NCBI GenBank assembly: GCA_902628835.1
Contig: CACOPD010000004.1
Span: 40,576-104,575, forward strand
Direction of reading: 5' to 3'
Length of the DNA: 64,000 bases
From: an uncultured Alphaproteobacteria bacterium
GTDB taxonomy: Bacteria > Pseudomonadota > Alphaproteobacteria > HIMB59 > GCA-002718135
Position numbers and translations under genes: made by a program. A model generated the notes under the pieces. It was not told where the DNA came from. It did no database searches and saw nothing but the letters and a program-made list of their open reading frames with translations. Shown here piece by piece: positions 35,297 through 44,087 of this stretch (positions are counted from its first letter, which is position 1; each line of letters starts with the position of its first letter).

Positions 35297-36088
35297 ATGA
35301 ATTTTAATCTAATATTGTTCGAAAAAAATAATTACATTTCTAATATTATTCTTAATGATCAGAAAAACCAAAATACTTTAAGTGAAAGCATGATCAATGA
35401 ATTAACATCAGCGCTAGACATTGCTGATAAAGATAATGATGTCAAAGTAATTATTTTGTCATCAAAAGGTAATATTTTTTGTGCAGGACATAATTTAAAA
35501 GATTTAAATTCACAAAGATTGCAAAATGACAGAGGTGAAAGCTATTTTAAAAAAATATTTCAAATGTGCTCTCAACTTATGCTAAAAATTAATAAAAATA
35601 ATAAACCAGTTATAGCTATGGTTGATGGTATCGCTACTGCAGCAGGCTGCCAGTTAATTTCTAGCTGTGATTTAGCTTACTCAAGTAGTAGAGCAAAATA
35701 CGCAACCCCTGGTGTTAATATCGGATTATTTTGTTCTACACCAATGGTTCCATTATCAAGAACTGTAGGGAAAAAGCAAGCAATGGAAATGCTTCTCACT
35801 GGAGATCTTATAGATGCAAATAAAGCATTAAGGATTGGTTTAATAAATGATGTCTTTGAAGAAGATAGTTTGAAAGAAAATGTATTTCAAATTGCTAAAA
35901 AAATATCATCTAAATCTTCTAATACTATTAAAATTGGTAAAGAAGCTTTTTACAAACAAAAAGATATGAATTTAGAAGACGCATATAGTTTTACTTCAGA
36001 GGTAATGACAGAAAATATGTTACATGATGATTCCAAGGAAGGTATTGAAGCTTTTTTAGAAAAAAGAGAACCAAACTGGAAAGAATAA
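35297..36088 (+). CDS. enoyl-CoA hydratase/isomerase family protein
   Basis: Crotonase fold of 263 aa. CoA oxyanion-hole segments are FCAGHNLKDLN (about 58-68) and AMVDGIATAAGCQLISSCDLAYSS (about 107-130). The usual second catalytic Glu region reads SRTVGKKQAMEMLLTGDLI. It could be a true hydratase, an isomerase or a hydrolase such as the DmdD type. Last gene of the run; it faces the aldehyde dehydrogenase gene across 7 bp. Confidence 0.87.
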   Translation: MNFNLILFEKNNYISNIILNDQKNQNTLSESMINELTSALDIADKDNDVKVIILSSKGNIFCAGHNLKDLNSQRLQNDRGESYFKKIFQMCSQLMLKINKNNKPVIAMVDGIATAAGCQLISSCDLAYSSSRAKYATPGVNIGLFCSTPMVPLSRTVGKKQAMEMLLTGDLIDANKALRIGLINDVFEEDSLKENVFQIAKKISSKSSNTIKIGKEAFYKQKDMNLEDAYSFTSEVMTENMLHDDSKEGIEAFLEKREPNWKE

Positions 36089-36095
36089 TTACTTC

Positions 36096-37568
36096 TTAAA
36101 ATGGGTTTGGTTGAGAAGGATTGGTAGCTAGCCAAGTAGATTTAGTCTGCATGTAACTTTGCATTCCCTCCCATCCATTTTCACGACCGTATCCTGATTG
36201 CTTGAAGCCTCCAACCGGAGATTGAGTAGAAGCATTAAAATAATTATTTATATAAACAGTTCCAGCCTCTATCTTATCCGCTAACCGTATAGCTTTATTA
36301 GTATCCTTAGTCCAAATACCTGCTGCAAGCCCATAAATAGTATCATTTGCAATTTTAATTACTTCATCTTCATCCTCCCAAGTTTGTATTGAGGCTACAG
36401 GTCCAAATACTTCATTTTGAGCTAAATCATCTTCATTTGGAACATTATCAAAAATAGTTGGTCCAATATAGTACCCTTCAGATTTTTGTTCTTTTCTTCC
36501 ATCAATTAATAATTTTAAACCTCTTTTTTCAGCCGCTTCAATCTTAGATAAAATAAATTCATATTGCTCTTTATTTGCTATAGGTCCTATTTGTGTTGCA
36601 ACATCATTTGGGTGACCAACTTTAGCCTTTTTAACAACTTCTAATAAATTATGAGTAAATTTATCTTTTATATCTTTATGCACTAGTATCCTTGATCCTG
36701 AAATACAACTATGGCCTGAAACTGGAAATATACCCGACACAACTCCATTTACTGATAAACTTAAATCAGCATCTTTGAATATAATTTGTGGTGATTTACC
36801 CCCTAACTCCATAATAATAGGTTTAACATTTTTGGATGCACTTAAACTTGCTGCACTCCCCCCTTTTGTTCCACCTGTAAAACTTATCATCCTAACATCT
36901 TGGTGTTCAATAAGAGGTGCTCCAGTTGTAGGACCAAAACCAGTAACAACATTTATCAAACCTTCTGGAAGATCAGCTTCTTCTAAAATTTTCATTAACT
37001 CTAATGTAGAGCATGATGCTCTTTCTGAAGGTTTAATTACAACAGTATTGCCTGCTGCTATTGCCGGTGCTAATTTCCAGATTAATGTTCCAATTGGTGA
37101 ATTCCAAGGAAGAATAAGTGCAACAACTCCAAATGGTTCCCATTTTAAATAATTATGCATATTCGGAACCTCTGAAGGTATCAATCTTCCTTCATACTTA
37201 TCACACATGCCTGCATAATAATAAAAACTCTCAGTCTGCCAGCTGGTTAAAGAAGGAGTGATATTTTTTGGAAGTTTGCCGTTATCTTTAGTTTCTATTT
37301 GCCCAATGCGTTCTGCATTTTTAGCAATAATATCTCCAATTCTTGTTAATGTTCTCCCTCTTTCTGCTGGATGCATTTTACCATAAGGACCTTCATAATA
37401 AGCCTGTTTAGCAGATGATACTGCAAGATTAATATCTTTTTCATTACAATCAGGGACCTTTGCCCATACTTTTCCTATAGATGGATCATCACTTTCAAAA
37501 TATTTTCCAGAGGAAGGCTCATACCATCTATTTCCTGCATAAAATTTGTATGTTTGAACTTCAGACAT
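36096..37568 (-). CDS. NAD(P)-dependent aldehyde dehydrogenase
   Basis: ALDH of 490 aa. LPWNSPIGTLIWKLAPAIAAGNTVVIKPSE is the cofactor region, the catalytic Glu is in MELGGKSPQ (about residue 256) and the nucleophile Cys in VSGHSCISGSR (about residue 290). It resembles broad ALDHs used for betaine aldehyde and other amino- or hydroxyaldehydes. It lies 49 bp downstream of a GMC oxidoreductase on the same strand, so alcohol to aldehyde to acid is the likely joint route. Confidence 0.9.
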   Translation of the reverse strand: MSEVQTYKFYAGNRWYEPSSGKYFESDDPSIGKVWAKVPDCNEKDINLAVSSAKQAYYEGPYGKMHPAERGRTLTRIGDIIAKNAERIGQIETKDNGKLPKNITPSLTSWQTESFYYYAGMCDKYEGRLIPSEVPNMHNYLKWEPFGVVALILPWNSPIGTLIWKLAPAIAAGNTVVIKPSERASCSTLELMKILEEADLPEGLINVVTGFGPTTGAPLIEHQDVRMISFTGGTKGGSAASLSASKNVKPIIMELGGKSPQIIFKDADLSLSVNGVVSGIFPVSGHSCISGSRILVHKDIKDKFTHNLLEVVKKAKVGHPNDVATQIGPIANKEQYEFILSKIEAAEKRGLKLLIDGRKEQKSEGYYIGPTIFDNVPNEDDLAQNEVFGPVASIQTWEDEDEVIKIANDTIYGLAAGIWTKDTNKAIRLADKIEAGTVYINNYFNASTQSPVGGFKQSGYGRENGWEGMQSYMQTKSTWLATNPSQPNPF

Positions 37569-37617
37569 AATTTATTTAAACTTAAATATTTTCATTGGTC
37601 AACTTATTTGTGATTAA

Positions 37618-39255
37618 TTAATTTTTTAATATCATATCTGATGCTTTTTCTGCTAACATAATTACAGACGCATTTATATTTCCACTTATCATATCCGGGA
37701 AAGAAGAAGCATCTACTACTCTCAGATTGTCTATTCCTCTAACTTTAAGCTGATTATCAAGTACAGCCATTTTGTTATTACTTGAACCCATTGCGCAAGT
37801 AGATGCAGGATGATGACCTGTTTGTACATGGTTTCGAACTGACTCTTTTAAATCTTGGTCACTTTTGATTTTTTTTCCTGGGAGTAATTCTTCAGAAACA
37901 ATTTTATTTATACTAGGCTTAGATAAAACTTGTCTTGTATGCTTCATACCTTCTATCATATCTTCCATATCAGATGGATCGATGAACCAATTTGGATTTA
38001 TATTAAGATCATCATTTGGATTTGAACTTTTAAGTTTTACACTTCCAGTGCTCTTTGGTCTTAATAAATTAATTTGAAAATGTAATCCTGGAAAAGCTTT
38101 TTTACCTCTAGAAAAAAATAATGAACCAAAATTTAATAAATTATCTAGACTAATAGACCAGTTATCTTTTTCTTCTTTAAAACACATAGGTGTCATAAAT
38201 ACTTGTATTTCAGGCATATCTTTTTCTCTTATTGCATGAAATAGATTTGTTGACCAAAAAGGAGCTGCGGCTAATCCCTGTTTAAATAAAATATATCTTA
38301 ATCCCACTATTATAGCTCTATCGATCCTTTGATATTTAGAGAAACTTAAATTGTTATTTTGAAATCCCCAATTCATTGGCATAACAGGGTGATCGTGAAG
38401 GTTTTCACCTACCCCAGGTAAGTTAATTAATAATTCTATATTTTTTTCTTTTAAATGTTCTTCTGGGCCAATTCCTGACAACATTAGACATTTGGGACTA
38501 CCGAATGCACCTAAAGATAATATTACCTCTGATGATGCATAAACTTCACCATTTGATAAAAGTAATCCTTTAGCTTTATTTTTCTCAATTAAAATTTTTA
38601 TTACAGATGTATTTTTATAAATTGTTAAGTTGCTAGGTTTAAATTTCAAATAAGCTTCTGCAGATGATTGTCTTTTTCCATTCCATACTTTAACATCATA
38701 CCGGCCTACTCCATTTAAATTACCATTATAAAAATCATTATTAATTTCTGCCCCAGCTTCAACACATGCATCAATAAATGCTTTATCGATTGAATTGTAA
38801 TTACCAGCTGGTGTAAGCTTTAAGGGGCCTGAGTGAGAGTGATATTCGTTTGTTTCTCTGTGGAATGCAGAGGCAGATTTTTTGAAATATGGTAATACAT
38901 CATTATACGACCAACCTTCTAAACCTTTTTGTCTCCATCTATTAAAATCACCTGGAGCACCTCTCATGTAAATCATTCCATTTAATAGAGAAGATCCTCC
39001 TAATCCTTTACCTCTAGGGTATAATATTTTTCTATTATTTAAAGAAGGTTGAGGTATTGATTCAAAACCCCAATCAAATTTAGGGTTTCCAAATATATAT
39101 CCATTTCCACCAGGCATTTGAGTAAATAAACTTTTGCCTGAACCTCCAGCTTCTATTAGCAATACCTTCATATCTTTATTTTCAGATAATCTTGAGGCTA
39201 ATGTACATCCAGCAGAACCTCCTCCAGCTATTATATAGTCAAATGTTTTTTTCAT
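37618..39255 (-). CDS. GMC-family FAD oxidoreductase (choline/alcohol dehydrogenase-like), second copy
   Basis: Flavoprotein of 545 aa. FAD motif IIAGGGSAGCTLASRLS (about 8-24), GMC signature 1 LYPRGKGLGGSSLLNGMIYMRG, signature 2 GAFGSPKCLMLSGIGPEEHL, and active-site His in GHHPASTCAMG. More BetA-like than the copy at 20128, and it is paired with an aldehyde dehydrogenase as betA is with betB. Choline to glycine betaine is possible, but family-level substrate prediction is weak. Confidence 0.87.
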   Translation of the reverse strand: MKKTFDYIIAGGGSAGCTLASRLSENKDMKVLLIEAGGSGKSLFTQMPGGNGYIFGNPKFDWGFESIPQPSLNNRKILYPRGKGLGGSSLLNGMIYMRGAPGDFNRWRQKGLEGWSYNDVLPYFKKSASAFHRETNEYHSHSGPLKLTPAGNYNSIDKAFIDACVEAGAEINNDFYNGNLNGVGRYDVKVWNGKRQSSAEAYLKFKPSNLTIYKNTSVIKILIEKNKAKGLLLSNGEVYASSEVILSLGAFGSPKCLMLSGIGPEEHLKEKNIELLINLPGVGENLHDHPVMPMNWGFQNNNLSFSKYQRIDRAIIVGLRYILFKQGLAAAPFWSTNLFHAIREKDMPEIQVFMTPMCFKEEKDNWSISLDNLLNFGSLFFSRGKKAFPGLHFQINLLRPKSTGSVKLKSSNPNDDLNINPNWFIDPSDMEDMIEGMKHTRQVLSKPSINKIVSEELLPGKKIKSDQDLKESVRNHVQTGHHPASTCAMGSSNNKMAVLDNQLKVRGIDNLRVVDASSFPDMISGNINASVIMLAEKASDMILKN

Positions 39256-39286
39256 TTATTTAAAATTAAAAAGAAATAATTTTTTA

Positions 39287-40147
39287 TTAGCTATTTTTTC
39301 TTTCTCTATAAGCTATAAAAATTCCTGTACTAATTATTATTGCTCCTCCTAGATAAATACTTAAAGTTGGTACTTCTGAATAGATTAAATAACCCATTAC
39401 CCCAACAAAAATAAAAGATGAGTATTCGAATGGAGAAGTAATTGCAACATCAGCATATTTAGCTGCCTGTGACATAAACAAATGCCCAAGTGAACCCATT
39501 ACGCCTAAACTCATAGCTAAAATTAATTGCACCGTACTAGGCATAATAAAATTATCAGGGAAAAATATAATTGAAGTAATTAATAATGCAAAAGAATAAT
39601 AAAATACAATTGCAACACTAGAATCAGTACTCATTACCGATCTAGTTGATAAATAAACAGAAGCCATAAAAGCAGCAGATATTAAAGGATAGAGTGTTTC
39701 TAATTTGAACAAGTCAGTACCAGGCTTAACAATAATTAATACACCTATGAAGCCAATTAATATTGCAGTAGTTCTAAAAATCCCAATTCTCTCACCAAGT
39801 ATTGGTACAGCAAGAAATGCTGCAATAATGGGGGCAGAATGTGCAATAGCAATATTTTCAGATAACATTAAATTATTAATTCCATATATATAAAATACAA
39901 CACATGCTGATGCAGATAGAGCTCTAACAGCGTGTCCAACTGGTTTTTTAGTTTTTAATTTATCAAACCCAAAATACATTGCCATGAATGTTGCAATGAT
40001 ACTTCCGCTTAGTGCTCGAAAGAATATTGATTCCCATACAGGAAAATGAAAGCTTAAATATTTATAAGTGATATCATTTATACTAAGAGAAAACATGGAC
40101 AACAACATGAAAGAAATTCCTAATAGATTATTATTTTTCGATTTCAT
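39287..40147 (-). CDS. EamA/DMT-superfamily transporter
   Basis: 286-aa inner-membrane protein with about ten hydrophobic segments in two EamA repeats (repeat 1 up to about residue 140, repeat 2 from about 150 to 280). Motifs ESIFFRALSG and AFLAVPILGERIGIFR are typical. It exports or imports small metabolites; the substrate is unknown. It is divergent by 50 bp from the gamma-butyrobetaine-hydroxylase-like gene and directly upstream of the GMC/ALDH pair on minus. Confidence 0.87.
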   Translation of the reverse strand: MKSKNNNLLGISFMLLSMFSLSINDITYKYLSFHFPVWESIFFRALSGSIIATFMAMYFGFDKLKTKKPVGHAVRALSASACVVFYIYGINNLMLSENIAIAHSAPIIAAFLAVPILGERIGIFRTTAILIGFIGVLIIVKPGTDLFKLETLYPLISAAFMASVYLSTRSVMSTDSSVAIVFYYSFALLITSIIFFPDNFIMPSTVQLILAMSLGVMGSLGHLFMSQAAKYADVAITSPFEYSSFIFVGVMGYLIYSEVPTLSIYLGGAIIISTGIFIAYRERKNS

Positions 40148-40197
40148 TAATTAATTAAATATACTAAGTTAATTTATTCAGATATAAATATTTCAAA

Positions 40198-41337
40198 ATG
40201 AGTAGCAAATATCATGTAAAAAAATTAGAAAAAAAGAATGATCACCTAAGTATTGTATGGAAAGATAATTTTAAAAGTAAATATCACTTTATGTGGTTAA
40301 GAGATAATTGCCCAACAGCAATACATCCTACTGCGAATATGAGAGTATTTAATATTTTAACTGTAAGTAAAAATATATTTCCTAAAAAGTATAAAATTGA
40401 AAAAAATATACTCAATATTGATTGGAGTGAAGGTGATCATACTAGTAAATTTAATTTAAAATGGTTAAGAGACCATTGTTATACTGAGATAAATAAACAA
40501 AAATATAAATCACCTTATGTTTTTTGGGATGGTAAATTAAAAAAAAATTTAAAGAAAATTATTATTGATCATAATAGTGTAATTAAGAGTGATAAACATT
40601 TAAATAAATGGCTAAATTTACTTCATACTTATGGTTTTGCATTAATCAAAAATGCACCAACTAGCAAAAAATCAGCATTCAAAATACTAAATAGAATAAG
40701 TCATCATAGAGAAACATTTTTTGGTACACCATTTGAAGTAATTAATATCCCAAAACCAAATAACACTGCTTACACGGCAGATGCATTAAGAAATCACACA
40801 GATTTACCTTATTTTGAATATGCACCTGGTTATCAGTTTCTTCATTGTTTAGTAAATGAAGCTAATGGGGGATTATCATCTGTTGTAGATGGTTTTGCAG
40901 TTGCAAATTATTTAAAAAAAAATGAAAAAGATGTTTTTAAAATTTTAACACAAACGTATGTAAAATTTAATGATACAGATTATACTCAAAAAGCAGTAAG
41001 AATTCTTCATTCACCAATAATTACATTAACAAAAAATAATGATTATAACGATATTAGATTTAGTATGGCTGCAATGGGTGCTATTGATGTTGAACCCAAG
41101 AATATGAAAAAGTTTTATGATGCATATCAATATTTTGCATCACTACTTCAAAACAAAAAATTTAAAATTGATTTTAGATTAGAAGAAGGTGATATTTTTT
41201 GTTTTAACAATAGAAGAGTATTACATGGTAGAACTGAATTTGATCCAAATTCTGGTAATAGACATCTTCAAGGATATTATATAGAAAGAGATGAAATAAT
41301 AGGAAGATTAAATTATTTTAATAATATTAAAGTTTAA
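40198..41337 (+). CDS. gamma-butyrobetaine hydroxylase-like 2-oxoglutarate/Fe(II) dioxygenase
   Basis: 379-aa protein with an N-terminal DUF971/GBBH-N domain (about 15-110) and a C-terminal TauD/TfdA jelly roll. Iron ligands His200 and Asp202 lie in RNHTDLPYFEYAPGYQFLHC, and the distal His lies in NNRRVLHGRTEF. The N-terminal zinc site is altered: CPTAIH (Cys38, His43) with His81, in place of the usual CPxxxC. Relatives hydroxylate gamma-butyrobetaine to L-carnitine, trimethyllysine, or (TmpA) 2-trimethylaminoethylphosphonate. Carnitine dehydrogenase elsewhere in the window favours the carnitine route; TmpA is the main alternative. Confidence 0.83.
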   Translation: MSSKYHVKKLEKKNDHLSIVWKDNFKSKYHFMWLRDNCPTAIHPTANMRVFNILTVSKNIFPKKYKIEKNILNIDWSEGDHTSKFNLKWLRDHCYTEINKQKYKSPYVFWDGKLKKNLKKIIIDHNSVIKSDKHLNKWLNLLHTYGFALIKNAPTSKKSAFKILNRISHHRETFFGTPFEVINIPKPNNTAYTADALRNHTDLPYFEYAPGYQFLHCLVNEANGGLSSVVDGFAVANYLKKNEKDVFKILTQTYVKFNDTDYTQKAVRILHSPIITLTKNNDYNDIRFSMAAMGAIDVEPKNMKKFYDAYQYFASLLQNKKFKIDFRLEEGDIFCFNNRRVLHGRTEFDPNSGNRHLQGYYIERDEIIGRLNYFNNIKV

Positions 41338-41338
41338 A

Positions 41339-42769
41339 TTATTCCCATCCACATATTGTTTTAATTTCTAAATATTCTTCTAAACCCCAATCACCACCTT
41401 CTCTTCCATTCCCAGATTGTCTATAACCTCCGAAAGGAGTTCCTGGATCAGCAGTATTTCCATTTATATAGACACCACCAGATCTAAATTTTCTTGCTAC
41501 TCTTTTTGCCTTATCTTTATCTTGGGTTTGAACATAGTTTCCTAAACCATAGGATGTATCATTTACAATTGATATTGCCTCATCCTCACTCTCAAATGGT
41601 ATTATTGAAAGTACAGGACCAAAAATTTCTTCTTTTGCAATTCTCATATCATTAGTTACATCTGTGAAAATTGTTGGCTTAACAAAATAACCCTTTTCTA
41701 GACCATTTGGTTTTTCAGGACCTCCTGCTATGAGTGTAGCACCCTCTTTTATTCCACTTTTAATTAGATCAATAATTTTATCATACTGGGTTTGTGAAAT
41801 AACTGGCCCGATATGATTTCCTTTTTTTGAAGCTATATTAACTTTAATTTTATTTGCTTCATCTGCAGCTTCTTCTATTGCTCTTTTATATATTGATTTT
41901 TCAACTAACATTCTAGTTGGCGCATCACAAGATTGTCCAGAATTACTCATTATATTTCTAACACCTTCTCTTACTGCATCTGGAAATGAGTCACTAAAAA
42001 TAATATTACCCCCCTTACCTCCTAATTCTAAGCAAACTCTTTTAATAGTACCTGCTGCATTTTTAGAAATAAGTTTTCCTGCTCTAGTTGATCCAGTAAA
42101 CGATATCATATCAATACCTTCATGAGAGGATATATCCGTGCCTACACCATCTCCGTCACCATTTACTAAATTAAAAACACCTGGAGGGAATCCTGCTTCA
42201 TGAATTATTTCCGCAAAAATGATTCCTGACATAGGTGCTATTTCAGAAGGTTTTAATATCATAGTGCAGCCAGTTGCTAAGGCAGGAATTACTTTTAATG
42301 CGATTTGATTGATAGGCCAATTCCACGGTGTAATTAAACCACATACTCCAATAGGTTCATAAACAATATAATTATTTGAGTTTTCATTAAATTTTTTTTC
42401 AAATTCAAAATTTTTTAATCTTAAAATAAAATCATTGATATGATCAGCTCCAGATGCCGTTTGCGCTGAAGAAGCCCAATCTAAAGGAGCTCCCATTTCT
42501 TCTGACATTGTTTTTGTAATTTCATCCCATCTATTTTTATAAATAATCAATAAATTTTCTAGTAATGTAATTTTTTCTTTTTTCTCTATCTGACTCCATG
42601 TAAAAAAAGCTTTTTTAGCTGCAGATACAGCTAAATCTAAATCATTTTTACTTCCTAAAGAAATCACTGCATAAGATTGCTCATTAGAAGGATTAATAAC
42701 TTCAAAATCATTATTAATAATGGGGTTGACCCATTTTCCATTAATATAAAAATTACGCCTATCAATCAT
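41339..42769 (-). CDS. NAD(P)-dependent aldehyde dehydrogenase, second copy
   Basis: ALDH of 476 aa. ITPWNWPINQIALKVIPALATGCTMILKPSE is the cofactor region, catalytic Glu in LELGGKGGN (about 248) and nucleophile Cys in NSGQSCDAPTRM (about 282). It ends one base from the convergent dioxygenase gene. A trimethylaminobutyraldehyde dehydrogenase that feeds gamma-butyrobetaine to the neighbour is an attractive idea, but opposite strands weaken the link. Confidence 0.9.
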   Translation of the reverse strand: MIDRRNFYINGKWVNPIINNDFEVINPSNEQSYAVISLGSKNDLDLAVSAAKKAFFTWSQIEKKEKITLLENLLIIYKNRWDEITKTMSEEMGAPLDWASSAQTASGADHINDFILRLKNFEFEKKFNENSNNYIVYEPIGVCGLITPWNWPINQIALKVIPALATGCTMILKPSEIAPMSGIIFAEIIHEAGFPPGVFNLVNGDGDGVGTDISSHEGIDMISFTGSTRAGKLISKNAAGTIKRVCLELGGKGGNIIFSDSFPDAVREGVRNIMSNSGQSCDAPTRMLVEKSIYKRAIEEAADEANKIKVNIASKKGNHIGPVISQTQYDKIIDLIKSGIKEGATLIAGGPEKPNGLEKGYFVKPTIFTDVTNDMRIAKEEIFGPVLSIIPFESEDEAISIVNDTSYGLGNYVQTQDKDKAKRVARKFRSGGVYINGNTADPGTPFGGYRQSGNGREGGDWGLEEYLEIKTICGWE

Positions 42770-42839
42770 ATTTAAAGAAAAAAATATTTATTTCTTTTTT
42801 TTTATATTAGAATAAAAGAATACACAATAAGAGGTAATA

Positions 42840-44087
42840 TTGACACTAGAAAATATTAAACTTGATATAGATTACGTAAGGTCACAATTTCCAGCATTTA
42901 AAGATCCCTTATCAAAAGATTGGTCTTTTTTTGAAAATGCTGGAGGCAGTTATGTTCCAAAAAATGTAATAGAAAAGTTAAATGAATTTATGACATCAAC
43001 AAAAGTCCAGCCTTATGCAGAATATCCTATGTCAAAAATTGCTGGTGAAAATATGGACAAAGCAACAGAATTATTTGCGAAAATGATCAATGCAAAAAAA
43101 AATGAAATACTAATTGGTGGATCTACTTCAATAAATTTATATGTTTTATCAAACGCACTTAAAAAATATATAAAACCCGGGGATGAAATAATTGTAACAA
43201 ATCAAGACCATGAAGCGAATATAAGTCCTTGGAGAAGATTAAAAGATAATGGAGCAAAAATAATTGAGTGGAGGTTTAATCTTGAAAATCAAGAATTAGA
43301 ATTAAATGAATTACAAAAATTAATTTCCACTAAAACTAAAATTTTAGCTGTTACGCATTGCTCTAACATTGTAGGATCAATAAATAAGTTGAAACAAATA
43401 TCTGATTTAGCTCATAAAAAGGATATTATAGTAATTGGCGATGGTGTATCTTTTGCTCCACACGGTTTTCCAGATGTAAAAGATTTAAATGTGGATTTTT
43501 ATACCTTTAGTTTATATAAAACATATGGTCCTCATTTAGGACTTATGTATGGTAGGGAAGAAATTCTAAAAGATTTACCAAACCAGAATCATGAGTTCTT
43601 AAATGGACAATACCCATATACTATAAATCCTGGAGGGCCTAACCATGAAGAATTAGTATCTCTATTAGGAATATACGAATATTTTGAAAATCTATACAAT
43701 CATCATTTTAAAAACAAGAAACTACAAATTAGAGAAAAGATAAATAAAATTAATACACTTATATCTGACCACGAAGAAATAATCTCTAATCCTATTTTAG
43801 AATATTTGAATTCAAGAAAAGATATTAATTTAATTGGTAAAAGTAAAATTATCAATAAAAATAGAGCTCCAACTATTTCATTTACCTCAACTAAAAAGTC
43901 ATCAAAAAATATATCTGATCAGCTAATCAAAAATAAAATTGCTACTAGAAATGATAATTTTTATGCGTGGAGATGTTTAGAGGCTCTGGGTATAGATAAG
44001 AAAGATGGAGTAGTTAGATTAAGTATGACTCATTATAATTCTTTAGAAGATACAAATAAATTAATTAATTCGCTTGATAAAATTTAA
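42840..44087 (+). CDS. class V aminotransferase / cysteine-desulfurase-like PLP enzyme
   Basis: PLP fold-type I protein of 415 aa. The start is TTG at 42840, supported by GAGG six bases upstream. ENAGGSYVPKNV, NQDHEANISPWRRL, VTHCSNIVGSIN, GDGVSFAPH and the PLP lysine in SLYKTYGPHLG (about residue 227) match the cysteine-desulfurase-like class V group. No iron-sulfur assembly genes are near and no reactive Cys loop is evident, so it may be a lyase or transaminase for an unknown substrate. It overlaps the convergent ligase gene by 4 bp. Confidence 0.83.
   Translation: MTLENIKLDIDYVRSQFPAFKDPLSKDWSFFENAGGSYVPKNVIEKLNEFMTSTKVQPYAEYPMSKIAGENMDKATELFAKMINAKKNEILIGGSTSINLYVLSNALKKYIKPGDEIIVTNQDHEANISPWRRLKDNGAKIIEWRFNLENQELELNELQKLISTKTKILAVTHCSNIVGSINKLKQISDLAHKKDIIVIGDGVSFAPHGFPDVKDLNVDFYTFSLYKTYGPHLGLMYGREEILKDLPNQNHEFLNGQYPYTINPGGPNHEELVSLLGIYEYFENLYNHHFKNKKLQIREKINKINTLISDHEEIISNPILEYLNSRKDINLIGKSKIINKNRAPTISFTSTKKSSKNISDQLIKNKIATRNDNFYAWRCLEALGIDKKDGVVRLSMTHYNSLEDTNKLINSLDKI

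Noticed and set aside
28235..36088. A complete DMSP demethylation pathway (DmdABCD)
   Set aside because: Only a DmdA-like protein and a generic crotonase are present; no acyl-CoA ligase or acyl-CoA dehydrogenase is in the window.
37569..37617. Promoter-like AT stretches in several 40-60 bp gaps
   Set aside because: The DNA is so AT-rich that -10-like hexamers occur everywhere; without start-site data no single promoter can be supported.
42840..44087. Cysteine desulfurase for iron-sulfur assembly
   Set aside because: No isc/suf genes are near and the reactive Cys loop is not evident; kept only as a class V PLP enzyme.
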